Shown here piece after piece: positions 53,866 to 63,444 of a stretch of DNA of 64,000 bases (positions within the stretch are counted from its first letter, which is position 1; each line of letters begins with the position of its first letter). Below the pieces are notes generated by a model. The model was not told where the DNA came from, did not search any database, and worked only from the letters and a program-made list of their open reading frames with translations. Source of the stretch: Candidatus Hemicellulosilyticus sp. P3 (GTDB lineage Bacteria; Bacteroidota; Bacteroidia; Bacteroidales; P3); assembly GCA_001543385.1 (NCBI GenBank), contig LPNH01000001.1, positions 195,794-259,793 on the forward strand. The letters are read 5' to 3'. The translations under genes and the position numbers were made by a program.

Positions 53866-54672
53866 TCACAGACTTTGGTCGGCACGCATCGCTTCGCGTG
53901 TTTTGTTGTATATCTGCCGGGCTTCGTCCATATATCGGCTGTCGCGGAATGTGCCGGACAGTTTTTCGAAATCGTTGATGACTTGTTTCAACCGCTCCGG
54001 GCGTTTTGTCTCCGTGCTGTTGATGGCGTATTCATATCCGCTGCGCAAAAGGTAGAACATCGCATCCTCGCGGTAGGGTGAGTCGGGGTACAGGTTCAGG
54101 AAGTTCTGCAGCGAGACATAGGCGGCGTGGTACGATTCAATGCGGTAATACCCGTAGGCGATTTCGTAGTCCTTGCGCATCAGTTTGTCGCGCATCTCGT
54201 CCAAATAGGCGTTGATTTCGGGGACATGGTTGCTGTGGGGGTAGCGTTCCACAAAGCGCTCGAAATCGGATATAGCCATCTTCGTCGTTGTCTGGTCCAA
54301 TGTGTAGGACGGCGACTCCTGGTACTGACAGTAGGCTGAGAGAAATGCCGCCTCCTCGGCACGGCTGCTGTAGGGGTACTGTTTGGCGTAACGTTTGAAT
54401 TGATATGCCGCTGAAAAGAAATCTTTCTCTTTCAGCAGCGACTGCCCGTAATACCACAGGATGTCTTCGGCGTGCTCCTGCCCCCGGTAGTAAAGCGTCA
54501 GGTTCTCGAAGACTTGTATGGCTTTGGTGTAGCGGTTGCTGTTGTAATACTCCATGGCCGCCTCGTACTTCTTCTCGAAGTCGTTGCTTTTTAAAACTTT
54601 TCCGACACCATTGCAAGCGACTGAAAATATGCAGATTGCTGAAATGGCGATGCAGGCGCTGTATTTTTTCAT
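53866..54672 (-). CDS. bamD: Outer-membrane assembly lipoprotein BamD
   Basis: A 268-residue lipoprotein. The signal sequence MKKYSACIAISAICIFSVAC ends in a lipobox (FSVAC), followed by tetratricopeptide-like repeats (YEAAMEYYNSNRYTKAIQVFENL, AAYQFKRYAKQYPYSSRAEEAAF, and others). It is the lipoprotein component of the BAM complex, essential for outer-membrane barrel insertion. A TATCTTTG box (54686-54679) ends only six bases before the ATG, so the transcript would be nearly leaderless. Upstream start TTG at 54681 is excluded by this promoter. Confidence 0.93.
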   Translation of the reverse strand: MKKYSACIAISAICIFSVACNGVGKVLKSNDFEKKYEAAMEYYNSNRYTKAIQVFENLTLYYRGQEHAEDILWYYGQSLLKEKDFFSAAYQFKRYAKQYPYSSRAEEAAFLSAYCQYQESPSYTLDQTTTKMAISDFERFVERYPHSNHVPEINAYLDEMRDKLMRKDYEIAYGYYRIESYHAAYVSLQNFLNLYPDSPYREDAMFYLLRSGYEYAINSTETKRPERLKQVINDFEKLSGTFRDSRYMDEARQIYNKTREAMRADQSL

Positions 54673-54678
54673 GAACTG

Positions 54679-54800
54679 CAAAGATACGATTTTATCTTGA
54701 ATAGTGCCACACGTGTAGGTTGTTTATTTATATGTTTTCAAGAATTATAGTTTGCGTCGTTGCGGTGTATGCCGTGTGTCGAATATTTTGTTTATCTTTG
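54679..54800. promoter_or_regulatory. Divergent promoters between bamD and guaA
   Basis: Minus strand: TATCTTTG at 54686-54679 for bamD. Plus strand: TATCTTTG at 54793-54800, 26 bases before the guaA start. Both boxes are exact consensus matches; -33 elements are not evident. Confidence 0.6.
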
Positions 54801-54826
54801 CACACTTAAACGCAAGCCTTCGTCCG

Positions 54827-56353
54827 ATGGATACGATCATCATTTTAGACTTTGGTTCGCAATATACACAGCTCATTGCGCGTAAGATACGTGAGTTGAA
54901 TGTCTATTGCGAGATTCATCCCTACAACAAGATTCCACAGCTTTCGCCCGATGTCAGGGGGGTGGTCTTCTCCGGCAGTCCGTTCAGTTGCAACGCTCCC
55001 GACGCTCCGATCCCCGATCTTACTCACATCAAAGGTCGTCTACCGCTGTTGGCCGTCTGTTACGGCGCCCAGTATCTGGCCAAATGGGGAGGCGGCGTCG
55101 TGCAGCAGTCGTCGACACGTGAATACGGGCGGGCCAACCTTACCTACATCGACACGGAATCGCCGCTGCTTAAAGGCATTGCTGTGGGCAGCCAGGTGTG
55201 GATGAGCCACGGCGACACCATCCAGCAGGTGCCCTCAGGCTACCGATGCATCTGCTCTACGGGAGATGTGCGCTACGCCGGCTACCAGATAGAGGGCGAG
55301 CCCACCTATGCCATACAGTTCCATCCAGAGGTGCATCACAGCGTCGACGGGCTCACCTTGCTGCGCAATTTTGTGGTCGACATCTGCCGTTGCAGTCAAA
55401 ACTGGACCCCCGAGTCTTTTGTCGAGACAACGGTGGCGCAGTTGCGCCGCCAGGTGGGTGACGACACTGTTGTGCTGGGGCTCTCGGGCGGTGTCGACTC
55501 GACGGTGGCCGCCGTGCTGCTGAACAAGGCCATAGGCCGCCGTCTGCACTGCATCTTTGTCGACAACGGCCTGCTCCGCAAAAACGAGTTCCAAAACGTG
55601 CTCGAATCCTACCGCGACATGGGGCTCAACGTCAAGGGTGTCGACGCCAGGGAGCAATTCTATGGTGCGTTGCGCGGCCTTACCGAACCGGAAAAAAAAC
55701 GTAAAGCCATCGGGAAAACATTCGTCGATGTTTTCGATGCCGAGGCGAAGCAGATAGCCGACGCCAAATGGTTGGCTCAGGGTACGATCTATCCCGATGT
55801 CATCGAGAGCAGTTCGGTCAAAGGCCCGTCACAGACCATCAAATCACACCACAATGTGGGCGGCTTGCCCGACTATATGAAGCTGCAGCTCGTCGAGCCG
55901 TTGCGCAGCCTCTTCAAGGACGAAGTTCGTCGTGTCGGCCGTCAGCTGGGTGTCAAGGATTCGCTTATCGGCCGCCACCCCTTCCCCGGCCCGGGGCTGG
56001 CCATCCGTATCTTGGGCGAGGTGACCCCCGAGAAAGTGCACATCTTGCAGGAGGTCGACGATATCTTTGTGCAGGGGTTGCGTGATGCCGGCCTCTATGA
56101 CAAGGTCTGGCAGGCGGGAGCCATCCTGCTGCCGATCCAGTCAGTGGGGGTCATGGGCGACGAACGCACCTACGAGCGTGTTGTCGCGTTGCGTGCCGTA
56201 GAGTCTGTCGACGGCATGACGGCTGACTGGTGCCATTTGCCCTACGATTTCTTGGCGCGTGTCTCCAATGACATTATCAACCGTGTCCGCGGTGTCAACC
56301 GTGTCTGTTATGACATCAGCTCCAAGCCGCCGGCAACCATTGAGTGGGAGTAA
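54827..56353 (+). CDS. guaA: GMP synthase (glutamine-hydrolysing)
   Basis: A 508-residue GMP synthase. The glutamine amidotransferase domain has the nucleophilic cysteine in [15 protein letters not shown] and FHPEVHHS (His-x-Glu). The ATP pyrophosphatase domain has the P-loop [16 protein letters not shown], and the C-terminal dimerisation domain has [12 protein letters not shown] and the [13 protein letters not shown] segment. It converts XMP to GMP. The ATG at 54827 gives the family start [21 protein letters not shown]. Confidence 0.96.
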   Translation: MDTIIILDFGSQYTQLIARKIRELNVYCEIHPYNKIPQLSPDVRGVVFSGSPFSCNAPDAPIPDLTHIKGRLPLLAVCYGAQYLAKWGGGVVQQSSTREYGRANLTYIDTESPLLKGIAVGSQVWMSHGDTIQQVPSGYRCICSTGDVRYAGYQIEGEPTYAIQFHPEVHHSVDGLTLLRNFVVDICRCSQNWTPESFVETTVAQLRRQVGDDTVVLGLSGGVDSTVAAVLLNKAIGRRLHCIFVDNGLLRKNEFQNVLESYRDMGLNVKGVDAREQFYGALRGLTEPEKKRKAIGKTFVDVFDAEAKQIADAKWLAQGTIYPDVIESSSVKGPSQTIKSHHNVGGLPDYMKLQLVEPLRSLFKDEVRRVGRQLGVKDSLIGRHPFPGPGLAIRILGEVTPEKVHILQEVDDIFVQGLRDAGLYDKVWQAGAILLPIQSVGVMGDERTYERVVALRAVESVDGMTADWCHLPYDFLARVSNDIINRVRGVNRVCYDISSKPPATIEWE

Positions 56354-56390
56354 GGGCCAAGACCTTGCCTTGCAATTGAAAAATGTTTGT

Positions 56391-57878
56391 ATGACAAAGC
56401 GTTTACACCCTGCCTTTATCATCTTCTTGCTCGCGTTCTCCGGTGTCGTCCGGGCGCAGATGCCGGGGGGCGTCCCCGTGGAGCGGACATCACAGACGCA
56501 GTGGGTGGGAGGCCGCGAGTTCTACATCCATGTGGTGCAGAAAGGACAGACTGTCTATTCCATTGCCCGGGCCTACGGTGTCAAAGATTACGACGCTGTT
56601 GTCAAGAAAGACATCCATTTCCTTTCGGTGGGTGACACGGTGTGGATACCGCTCCAAAAAGCCAGTCAGCCCGATCATCCTGCATCCACCCCGGCCCGTC
56701 AGCCCGACACCCCGGCGAAATCCACCCCCGTTATGCCGTCGCCGGCCGTCGTCCGCGACCGTGTCGACAGCGACGCCATCGTGGTGTCGTTGCTCATGCC
56801 CCTCTACCTTGACCAGATTGACGAAATATCCACCACCAAGTTCGATGTAGAACAGCGTGGCCGCAAGAGCTACAGGCAATTTGAGTTCATCCAGTTCTAC
56901 GAAGGGATTCAGATGGGATTGCAGAAACTGCAGCAGCGGGGGGTCAATGTCCGCCTTAATGTTGTCGATGTGCCGGTCAACGACGCCAAGACCGTCGAAT
57001 CCCGTTGGAAAAGCCATAGTGTGGGGCGTTCCGACGTGGTCATCACCATGCTGCAGAAGGAGGCCTTCGATTGTGCCTCGCGGCTGGCGGCGTCGGACCA
57101 TGTCTTCATTGTCAACCCCCTTTCAATCCGACAGGAGATTGTCTCCGCCAACCCTTATGTGGTCAAGTGCCAGCCGTCCGCTTCGGCCCGGATCCGTCTT
57201 CTGCTGGAATACATGCAGCGATCCATGCCCGGTGTGCCGCTCTACGTTATCCATTCCAAGTCGGCTGCAGAGAAACCGGTCCTCGACGAGCTGCGCAGTC
57301 AGCTCGAGTCGCAGAGCGCGGTGAGATACACTCTTTTTGACTGGGCGGCATCCGGCAAACTTGCCTCGACGCTTAAAGGCAACAGTAAAATAGCGGTGCT
57401 CAGTATATACGATGCGGGTAAAGACCGCAACCGCACCTATGTCAACACTTTATTGGGACGTCTTTCGTCATTGTCGTCCAAATGTGACATCACATTGGTG
57501 ACACTCGACAACTGGTGCGAGTTGTACCGTGATGTCGACTTGGCTTTTCTTCAGAATCAGCACTATCATACCTTTCTCAGTCACGAGTGGGACCACCGTA
57601 ACCGTCTCCATATCGACTTTCTCAGGTCTTTCTACCGTCAATATCAGGTGGAACCTTCCAACTATTACGCCGCCATGGGTCACGATGCCATCCTCTACTT
57701 TGTGACCGGTTTGCACACCCGCGGCTCCGACTTTTGGCGCAACCCTGACCTGATCCCTCAACCTGACGGTTTGCTGCGTCCGCAAACGTTGCACCATTCG
57801 CTGCCCGGAGGAGGCTTTGAAGGCAATTCGGCACAGCTCTACCGCATGGTGAACTATCAATTCATAGAATGCCGTTAA
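56391..57878 (+). CDS. LysM domain protein with type 1 periplasmic-binding-like ligand domain
   Basis: A 495-residue exported protein. A signal peptide (LHPAFIIFLLAFSGVVRAQ) is followed by a LysM domain (FYIHVVQKGQTVYSIARAYGVKDYDAV, SVGDTVWIPL), a Pro/Ser-rich linker (about 90-130), and then a large domain (about 135-495) with VVSLLMPLYLDQ and EFIQFYEGIQMGLQKL. This pattern resembles the PBP1-type ligand-binding proteins paired with peptidoglycan binding in Bacteroidota. It may sense or bind cell-wall fragments. Its stop directly adjoins the lpxC ATG. Confidence 0.75.
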   Translation: MTKRLHPAFIIFLLAFSGVVRAQMPGGVPVERTSQTQWVGGREFYIHVVQKGQTVYSIARAYGVKDYDAVVKKDIHFLSVGDTVWIPLQKASQPDHPASTPARQPDTPAKSTPVMPSPAVVRDRVDSDAIVVSLLMPLYLDQIDEISTTKFDVEQRGRKSYRQFEFIQFYEGIQMGLQKLQQRGVNVRLNVVDVPVNDAKTVESRWKSHSVGRSDVVITMLQKEAFDCASRLAASDHVFIVNPLSIRQEIVSANPYVVKCQPSASARIRLLLEYMQRSMPGVPLYVIHSKSAAEKPVLDELRSQLESQSAVRYTLFDWAASGKLASTLKGNSKIAVLSIYDAGKDRNRTYVNTLLGRLSSLSSKCDITLVTLDNWCELYRDVDLAFLQNQHYHTFLSHEWDHRNRLHIDFLRSFYRQYQVEPSNYYAAMGHDAILYFVTGLHTRGSDFWRNPDLIPQPDGLLRPQTLHHSLPGGGFEGNSAQLYRMVNYQFIECR

Positions 57879-58802
57879 ATGATGCAGACCACTATCAATA
57901 AAGAATTCCGTTTGACGGGTATGGGACTGCACACGGGCCGTACAGTGACAGTCACGGTCCGTCCTGCTCCAGCCGACTTCGGTATCGCCTTTCGCCGCAT
58001 CGACCGTATCAACATTGTCACTCAGCACGCCTTGGCCAGCAACGTAGGCGAGACATCGAGAGGCACCACGCTGGGCAGTGGTCGGCACGCTATCGCCACT
58101 ATTGAGCACTTGATGTCGGCGCTTCATGGCATGCAGGTTGACAATGTGCTCGTGGAGATGGACGGCGGAGAGGTCCCCATCCTTGACGGGTCGGCCCGTC
58201 CGTGGCTGCTGCAGCTCACCCGCGTGGGTGTCCGTCAGCTCGACGTGCCGCGTCATTACTTCAACGTCACCGAGCCCATCCACTTTGAGATGCCCGAGAC
58301 CGGCTCTGTCTACGATGTCACACCCGACGACCATTTTTCTGTGGATTGTGAAGTGGACTTCCCCAACAGTGTCATCGGTCGCCAGCAGGCCTCCTTGCAC
58401 GATATGAGCGAATATGCCGCCGGCATAGCTCCCTGCCGCACTTTCGTTTTTCTGCACGAGATAGAGCCGTTGCTCCATCTCAACCTCATCAAGGGCGGCA
58501 GCCTTGACAACGCCTTGGTCTTCGTCAACAAAGAGTTAAGCAGCCGTTCGCTACGGCGTCTTGGCAAGACATTTCACAAAGACCCGTCGCAGTTCAAGGT
58601 GCACGACGGGGTGCTGAACACCACCGATCCTTATTTCCCCAACGAGCCGGCACGTCATAAGTTGCTCGACTTCGTCGGCGATATCCGCACCATGGGTGTT
58701 CTCATCAACGGCCACTTCACTATCTACAAGCCCGGCCACAAGGCCAACACCGCTTTCGCAAAATATCTAATAGACCATATTGTCCACAAAAACAACCGAT
58801 AA
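57879..58802 (+). CDS. lpxC: UDP-3-O-acyl-N-acetylglucosamine deacetylase LpxC (stand-alone)
   Basis: A 307-residue LpxC. Family motifs are FRLTGMGLHTGRTVTVTV, TIEHLMSALHGMQVDN (zinc-ligand His), EVPILDGSA, CRTFVFLHEIE, HLNLIKGGSLDNALVF (zinc His) and ARHKLLDFVGDI. It catalyses the committed zinc-dependent step of lipid A synthesis. In most Bacteroidota the protein is a fusion with FabZ of about 460 residues; here it stops at 307 and the stop overlaps lpxA (TAATG), so no FabZ portion is present. Codon 2 is also ATG. It adjoins the LysM protein gene with no gap. Confidence 0.94.
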   Translation: MMQTTINKEFRLTGMGLHTGRTVTVTVRPAPADFGIAFRRIDRINIVTQHALASNVGETSRGTTLGSGRHAIATIEHLMSALHGMQVDNVLVEMDGGEVPILDGSARPWLLQLTRVGVRQLDVPRHYFNVTEPIHFEMPETGSVYDVTPDDHFSVDCEVDFPNSVIGRQQASLHDMSEYAAGIAPCRTFVFLHEIEPLLHLNLIKGGSLDNALVFVNKELSSRSLRRLGKTFHKDPSQFKVHDGVLNTTDPYFPNEPARHKLLDFVGDIRTMGVLINGHFTIYKPGHKANTAFAKYLIDHIVHKNNR

Positions 58803-59590
58803 TGACGAAACTATACGACCTTCATCCCGGCGCTAAACTGGGGAAAGATGTAACCATATCGAACTTCACCACCATCTGCGACGATGTTGAAATAGGCGAC
58901 GGCACCTGGGTCGGTCCCAATGTGACCGTCTTTCCCGGCGCCCGTATCGGCAAGAACTGCAAGATCTTTCCCGGCAGCGTCATTGCCGCCATACCGCAAG
59001 ATCTCAAATTTGCCGGCGAATACACCACTGTAGAAATTGGCGACAACAATGTCATCCGTGAGTGCTGCACCATCAACCGCGGCACGTCGGCATCGGGCAA
59101 GACCGTTATCGGTAACGGCAACCTCATCATGGCCTATGTCCACGTGGCGCACGATTGCGTGGTCGGCGACAACTGTGTCTTCGCCAACAATGCGACATTG
59201 GCCGGCCACATCGTCGTGGGCGACTATGTCATTCTTGGCGGCAAGACAGCCATCCTTCAGTTCATCCATATCGGCTCGCACGTCATCACTGCCGGAGGTT
59301 CTCTTATTGACAAAGACATCCCGCCTTTTGTCCGTGCGGCACGCTACCCCATCTCCTATGCCGGTGTCAACTCGCTGGGCTTGCAGCGCCGCGGATTCAG
59401 TCAGGAGTCCATCAACAACATCACCGACATCTACCGCTATATCTTTCAGAAAGGTCTCTCCATCTCCCATGCCGTGGAAGAGGTCAAAGAACGTTACGGC
59501 AACACTGACGAGGGCAAACAGGTGCTCAGTTTTATCGGTGGAGCCAACACAGGCCTCATGAAGGGCTATTCTTTTATGAAGAAAAGGTAA
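58802..59590 (+). CDS. lpxA: UDP-N-acetylglucosamine acyltransferase LpxA
   Basis: A 262-residue left-handed parallel beta-helix acyltransferase. Hexapeptide repeats (IGDGTWVGPNVTVFPGARIG, VIGNGNLIMAYVHVAHD with the catalytic His) and the C-terminal helical cap (NSLGLQRRGFSQESINNI) match LpxA. It starts lipid A synthesis by attaching a hydroxyacyl chain to UDP-GlcNAc. Its ATG shares one base with the lpxC stop, so translation is coupled. Confidence 0.95.
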   Translation: MTKLYDLHPGAKLGKDVTISNFTTICDDVEIGDGTWVGPNVTVFPGARIGKNCKIFPGSVIAAIPQDLKFAGEYTTVEIGDNNVIRECCTINRGTSASGKTVIGNGNLIMAYVHVAHDCVVGDNCVFANNATLAGHIVVGDYVILGGKTAILQFIHIGSHVITAGGSLIDKDIPPFVRAARYPISYAGVNSLGLQRRGFSQESINNITDIYRYIFQKGLSISHAVEEVKERYGNTDEGKQVLSFIGGANTGLMKGYSFMKKR

Positions 59591-59610
59591 AGACAGGGGT
59601 GCATGACAGC

Positions 59611-61077
59611 ATGAACGAAAGCATCGTCAGTCAAACTGTTCGTGGCGTCAAGTGGAACAGCATTGGCACTATTGTTGTCAATGTGCTGCAGATGCTGAAA
59701 CTGTTCATTTTAGCCCGTATTCTCTCTAAATCAGACTTCGGTCTTATCGCCATTGCGCTGATGGTTATCGGTTTTGCCGATATCTTTGCCGGACTTGGAT
59801 TGGCATCGGGGCTCATACACCAACAGCGTGTATCCCGGGAGCAGTACTCTTCCGTTTTTTGGGTCAACCTGTTACTGGGTGTTTTCTTCTACCTGCTGCT
59901 TGTGCTCTGTTCACCCCTCATTGCCGCTTATTATCATCAACCTCTCTTGACCCGTGTTTTGCCGATATTGGGATTGGTCTTGATTACCAGTTCATTCGGC
60001 AAGATGTTCAATGTCTTTAAAATGAAGGAGCTGGATTTTAAATTCATCTCTCTTGTCGAAATAACCGGTGTCGCGGCGGGATTTGCACTGACTGTCGTTC
60101 TTGCGTTGTGTGGCTTCGGGGTCTTCAGTCTGGTTTATGGAACCCTTTTACAGTCCCTGCTGATATTCGGCACTTATGCTGTGTCCGGATTTCGACGCTA
60201 TCGTATTCTCTTTCGACTCCGCGTCTCGGAGATAAGGCCGTTGCTGCGAATCGGTGTTTTCCAGTTCTCCACGCAAACGGTCGATTATGCAGCCGGCAAG
60301 CTGGATGTCTTTATCATCGGGCGTTTCTTCAGCGCAGAGGTGCTGGGTGTTTACAACCTGTCCAAAGAATTGCTACAGAAGATTGTGCAACTCATCAGCA
60401 CCATCGTCACTAAAGTGGGTTCGCCTGCATTCGCCCGCTTTCAGCACGATATGCCCAAGATGCGCGATGCTTATGGTCGCGTTCTCACCGTGCTGGCATC
60501 CATCAATATGCCTGTCTTTTTCGCCATAGCTGTTTTCGCCGATTTGCTTGTCCCGCTGTTATATGGAGGCGCCATGGTCGAGATGGTGTGGTTTGTCCGT
60601 ATCTTCTCCGTCTGGGCCCTGTTTCAGTCTGTTTTTTCGTCTTCCGACATCCTGGTTGTCTCATTGGGACGAACGGATTTAGGTTTTATCTGGACGTTGA
60701 TACGCATTTCGCTTACGTTGGTCGTCACAGTGGTGGCCTGCCGGTTCAGTATCGAGACCATGGCTTGGTCGCAGGCGTTGTTGGCTGCTGCTTTCTTTTT
60801 CGCCTATTGGCGCCTGATGGTCTACCGTATGATTCGCATGCCCTTGTCTCATTATCTGCATGCAGTCGCTCACCCATTCTTGATGGCTGCGGCGTCCGCG
60901 TTTGTGGCAATTCCCGTAGTGTTGTTATCATACCGCATATCATGGGGGTGTTGGCTTCGATGGGGTGCGCTGGCGCTCTTCGGATGCGCTTATCTGCTCT
61001 TGTTTTGGCTGACCCGGCGTGACTATGTCAGGCAAATTCAGTCCCAGCTGTTCCGTAGCCGGACATCTACAAAATAG
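59611..61077 (+). CDS. Polysaccharide flippase (Wzx-like, MOP superfamily)
   Basis: A 488-residue membrane protein with about 12 to 14 helices. The start (SIVSQTVRGVKWNSIGTIVVNVLQMLKLFILARILSKSDFG) and the GLASGLIHQ stretch match oligosaccharide flippases. It would move lipid-linked repeat units across the inner membrane for O-antigen or capsule. It follows lpxA by 20 bases. A GTG at 59599 could add four residues. Confidence 0.9.
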   Translation: MNESIVSQTVRGVKWNSIGTIVVNVLQMLKLFILARILSKSDFGLIAIALMVIGFADIFAGLGLASGLIHQQRVSREQYSSVFWVNLLLGVFFYLLLVLCSPLIAAYYHQPLLTRVLPILGLVLITSSFGKMFNVFKMKELDFKFISLVEITGVAAGFALTVVLALCGFGVFSLVYGTLLQSLLIFGTYAVSGFRRYRILFRLRVSEIRPLLRIGVFQFSTQTVDYAAGKLDVFIIGRFFSAEVLGVYNLSKELLQKIVQLISTIVTKVGSPAFARFQHDMPKMRDAYGRVLTVLASINMPVFFAIAVFADLLVPLLYGGAMVEMVWFVRIFSVWALFQSVFSSSDILVVSLGRTDLGFIWTLIRISLTLVVTVVACRFSIETMAWSQALLAAAFFFAYWRLMVYRMIRMPLSHYLHAVAHPFLMAAASAFVAIPVVLLSYRISWGCWLRWGALALFGCAYLLLFWLTRRDYVRQIQSQLFRSRTSTK

Positions 61078-61086
61078 TACGCTGCC

Positions 61087-62208
61087 ATGAAACTGCTCAT
61101 GCTTTCCGATGCCGCCAGCATCCATACACGTCGATGGGTCTCCTCACTCAGTGCCCGAGGCTGCGACATCCTCCTTTTCAGTCTGCTCCGCAGCGATCTC
61201 TCTGCCTATGCTGGTATACCGCATGTTCAGGTGTACAGTTGTGATTTCTACATTGACGAACGGTCGCGGCGATCTCAGCGGCTCTTCGACAAGCTCGTTT
61301 ACATACGTGCATTGAGCCGCTTGCATAGGGCGATACGTTGTTATCGTCCCGACGTGATTCATGCCCACTATGCTTCGAGCTATGGGTTGTTGGCTGCATT
61401 GTCCGGTTTCCATCCCTTTCTGCTCTCGGTGTGGGGTAGCGATGTATATCGTTATCCGCAATCCGGCAGACTTGGCGAGTGGTTGCTGCGTTTCACGTTG
61501 CGTCGTGCCGACAGGATACTCTCCACCAGCCAGTGTATGGCACGCCAGACAAACCTATATACCTCCAAACCTGTTTTCGTCACTCCTTTCGGTGTTGACA
61601 TGCAGCGTTTCACACCGCTTCAACCCGGTGCTAAGACCGCCCGTTTTGTGGTAGGCAACGTCAAGTCGTTGGCGGGAATCTATGGCATCGACACCCTCAT
61701 ACGGGCTTTTGCTTTGCTCTGCCGTCGGAATGTCTCGCTGGATCCACGTCTGATCATTGTCGGCGAGGGGCCGGATCGAGAGGCTCTTGAACAATTGTGC
61801 AAAGACTTGCAAATAGACAGGCAGGTCGAATTTTTGGGTTACATCCCCAACGAACAGCTGCCGTCGCTGTATAGCATGTTCGATGTCGCGGTGTCGCTTT
61901 CGCGCGAAGAAAGCTTTGGTGTAGTGGCTGTCGAGGCCATGGCATGCCAGTGTCCTGTAGTGACTTCCGATGCCGAGGGATTCCGTGAGGTTGTCGTTGA
62001 CGGTGAGACTGGCTACATTGTTCCGAAAGACAACCCGGAAATAGCCGCACAGGCTATCCAACGTTTCATTGACGACCCGTCGTTGCGTCGTAGCATGGGA
62101 GAATCCGGTCGGAGGCATGTAGCCCGCCACTATGACTGGCAGAGCAATGTCGACACGATGGTCAGGCATTATGCGGCATTCGCATCCTGTCCGATGGGTT
62201 CCGAATGA
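61087..62208 (+). CDS. Glycosyltransferase family 4 protein
   Basis: A 373-residue GT-B fold enzyme. The N-terminal half has DVIHAHYASSYGLLAAL. The C-terminal nucleotide-sugar domain has the conserved LIIVGEGPDREALE, then VEFLGYIPNEQLPSLYS and the E-x7-E motif in SREESFGVVAVEAMACQCPVV. It builds surface polysaccharide. The acceptor and sugar are unknown. Its last 40 bases overlap the convergent O-antigen-ligase-like gene. Confidence 0.92.
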   Translation: MKLLMLSDAASIHTRRWVSSLSARGCDILLFSLLRSDLSAYAGIPHVQVYSCDFYIDERSRRSQRLFDKLVYIRALSRLHRAIRCYRPDVIHAHYASSYGLLAALSGFHPFLLSVWGSDVYRYPQSGRLGEWLLRFTLRRADRILSTSQCMARQTNLYTSKPVFVTPFGVDMQRFTPLQPGAKTARFVVGNVKSLAGIYGIDTLIRAFALLCRRNVSLDPRLIIVGEGPDREALEQLCKDLQIDRQVEFLGYIPNEQLPSLYSMFDVAVSLSREESFGVVAVEAMACQCPVVTSDAEGFREVVVDGETGYIVPKDNPEIAAQAIQRFIDDPSLRRSMGESGRRHVARHYDWQSNVDTMVRHYAAFASCPMGSE

Positions 62209-63440
62209 CAGTACAGAATCATCAGGCACTGGCAGAATGCTGAAATTTGTATGGCCATTTGCCTGTTGAACATCGATTCAAAAAAAATCTGCCCCATGAT
62301 TGCGGTGGTCAACATCGCGACGAGCAGATTGCGCCGGTCTCTTTTCAAATGTGTCAGCAACGGCATCAGCAGCATGGACAGCAGCAAGATCAGTCCGACC
62401 ACACCGCATTCCATCACTGTTTCCAGGTATTGGTTGTGAGTACCCATATGCCGGTCAATGCCTTTTTGAAAATCGTGCTGTTCGTAGGTGGCAAGCAGCA
62501 CCGGCATGTAGTCACCTGAACCGAATCCAAACATCCAGTGGCCTTCGATGGCCTCAAAAGCGCATTGCGACAATACCGCGCGGTCGTCGATGGGGCGTCC
62601 GGCCTCCATCTCGTGCACGATATTGCCAAAGCGGTGGAACTGTTGGGGTACGCATAGATAGGCGGCACCGACCAGCAACATGCACCCGGCGGCCAAAGCG
62701 ACTCCGCTCTTCCAATGCCGTTCAATGATAACAATATGCACCAGTGCCGCACATACCAGCAATGCGGTTGTCACCATAGCCGAACGCGAGTCGCTGAGCA
62801 GCATGTAGAGCAGCAGGATGCCTGTCACAATTGACATCAAGACTCTCCAATGGCGACTGCCAGCATTCCAGTGGCGGCGTATTTCGGTGTATACAAACCC
62901 TAAAGCTATCACAAGATACAACCCTAAATAGTTGTGATGTAATCCCATGGGGTCAAATTCCCAGTAGAATGCCTTTCCGACAGGCACTCCCGTGACAACT
63001 TTTGCTATGCTTATTCCTATCCCGATGATAAAACGCGCCGATAGTGTGGCCAGCATGGTGTAAAACAGGCCCCGGATATGTGCTCTGTCTAAAAAATCAG
63101 TGTTGTGCCAGACAAAAAGCAGCGGCAGCACTGCGAAAGGCATTTTTGTGCACACCGTGCCCCAAGCTTCGGTCTTATCGTCGCTCCAAAACACCGAGGC
63201 TACATACAGGAGCCAGTATGCCACCATCAGCCACAGACATAGTTTTTGTCGGCGGTCAATCCGGCGGTTAATGATTGTTTCGTGTTGCACCCATCCTCGA
63301 ATGCTGAATACAACAATCAGCAGCAATATGGACAGCACACCTATCCGCCACCACGACAGCATGGCAGCCATCGTCAGCATCAACATTCCGTATAGCCATC
63401 GATCACTTTGTGAAAGCGGCTTGAAAAGATTACTAATCAT
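62169..63440 (-). CDS. O-antigen ligase/polymerase-like membrane protein
   Basis: A 423-residue polytopic protein with about 10 to 12 helices. The long soluble loop between helices (about 285-360, with ECAFEAIEGHWMFGFGSGDYMP-like composition and THNQYLETVMECGVVG) is characteristic of the Wzy/WaaL family. It polymerises or attaches O-antigen-type polysaccharide. The frame extends upstream, but the ATG at 63440 is preceded by an AGGAG motif and lies just after the wecB stop (63445). Confidence 0.85.
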   Translation of the reverse strand: MISNLFKPLSQSDRWLYGMLMLTMAAMLSWWRIGVLSILLLIVVFSIRGWVQHETIINRRIDRRQKLCLWLMVAYWLLYVASVFWSDDKTEAWGTVCTKMPFAVLPLLFVWHNTDFLDRAHIRGLFYTMLATLSARFIIGIGISIAKVVTGVPVGKAFYWEFDPMGLHHNYLGLYLVIALGFVYTEIRRHWNAGSRHWRVLMSIVTGILLLYMLLSDSRSAMVTTALLVCAALVHIVIIERHWKSGVALAAGCMLLVGAAYLCVPQQFHRFGNIVHEMEAGRPIDDRAVLSQCAFEAIEGHWMFGFGSGDYMPVLLATYEQHDFQKGIDRHMGTHNQYLETVMECGVVGLILLLSMLLMPLLTHLKRDRRNLLVAMLTTAIMGQIFFESMFNRQMAIQISAFCQCLMILYCHSEPIGQDANAA

Positions 63441-63444
63441 CAAT

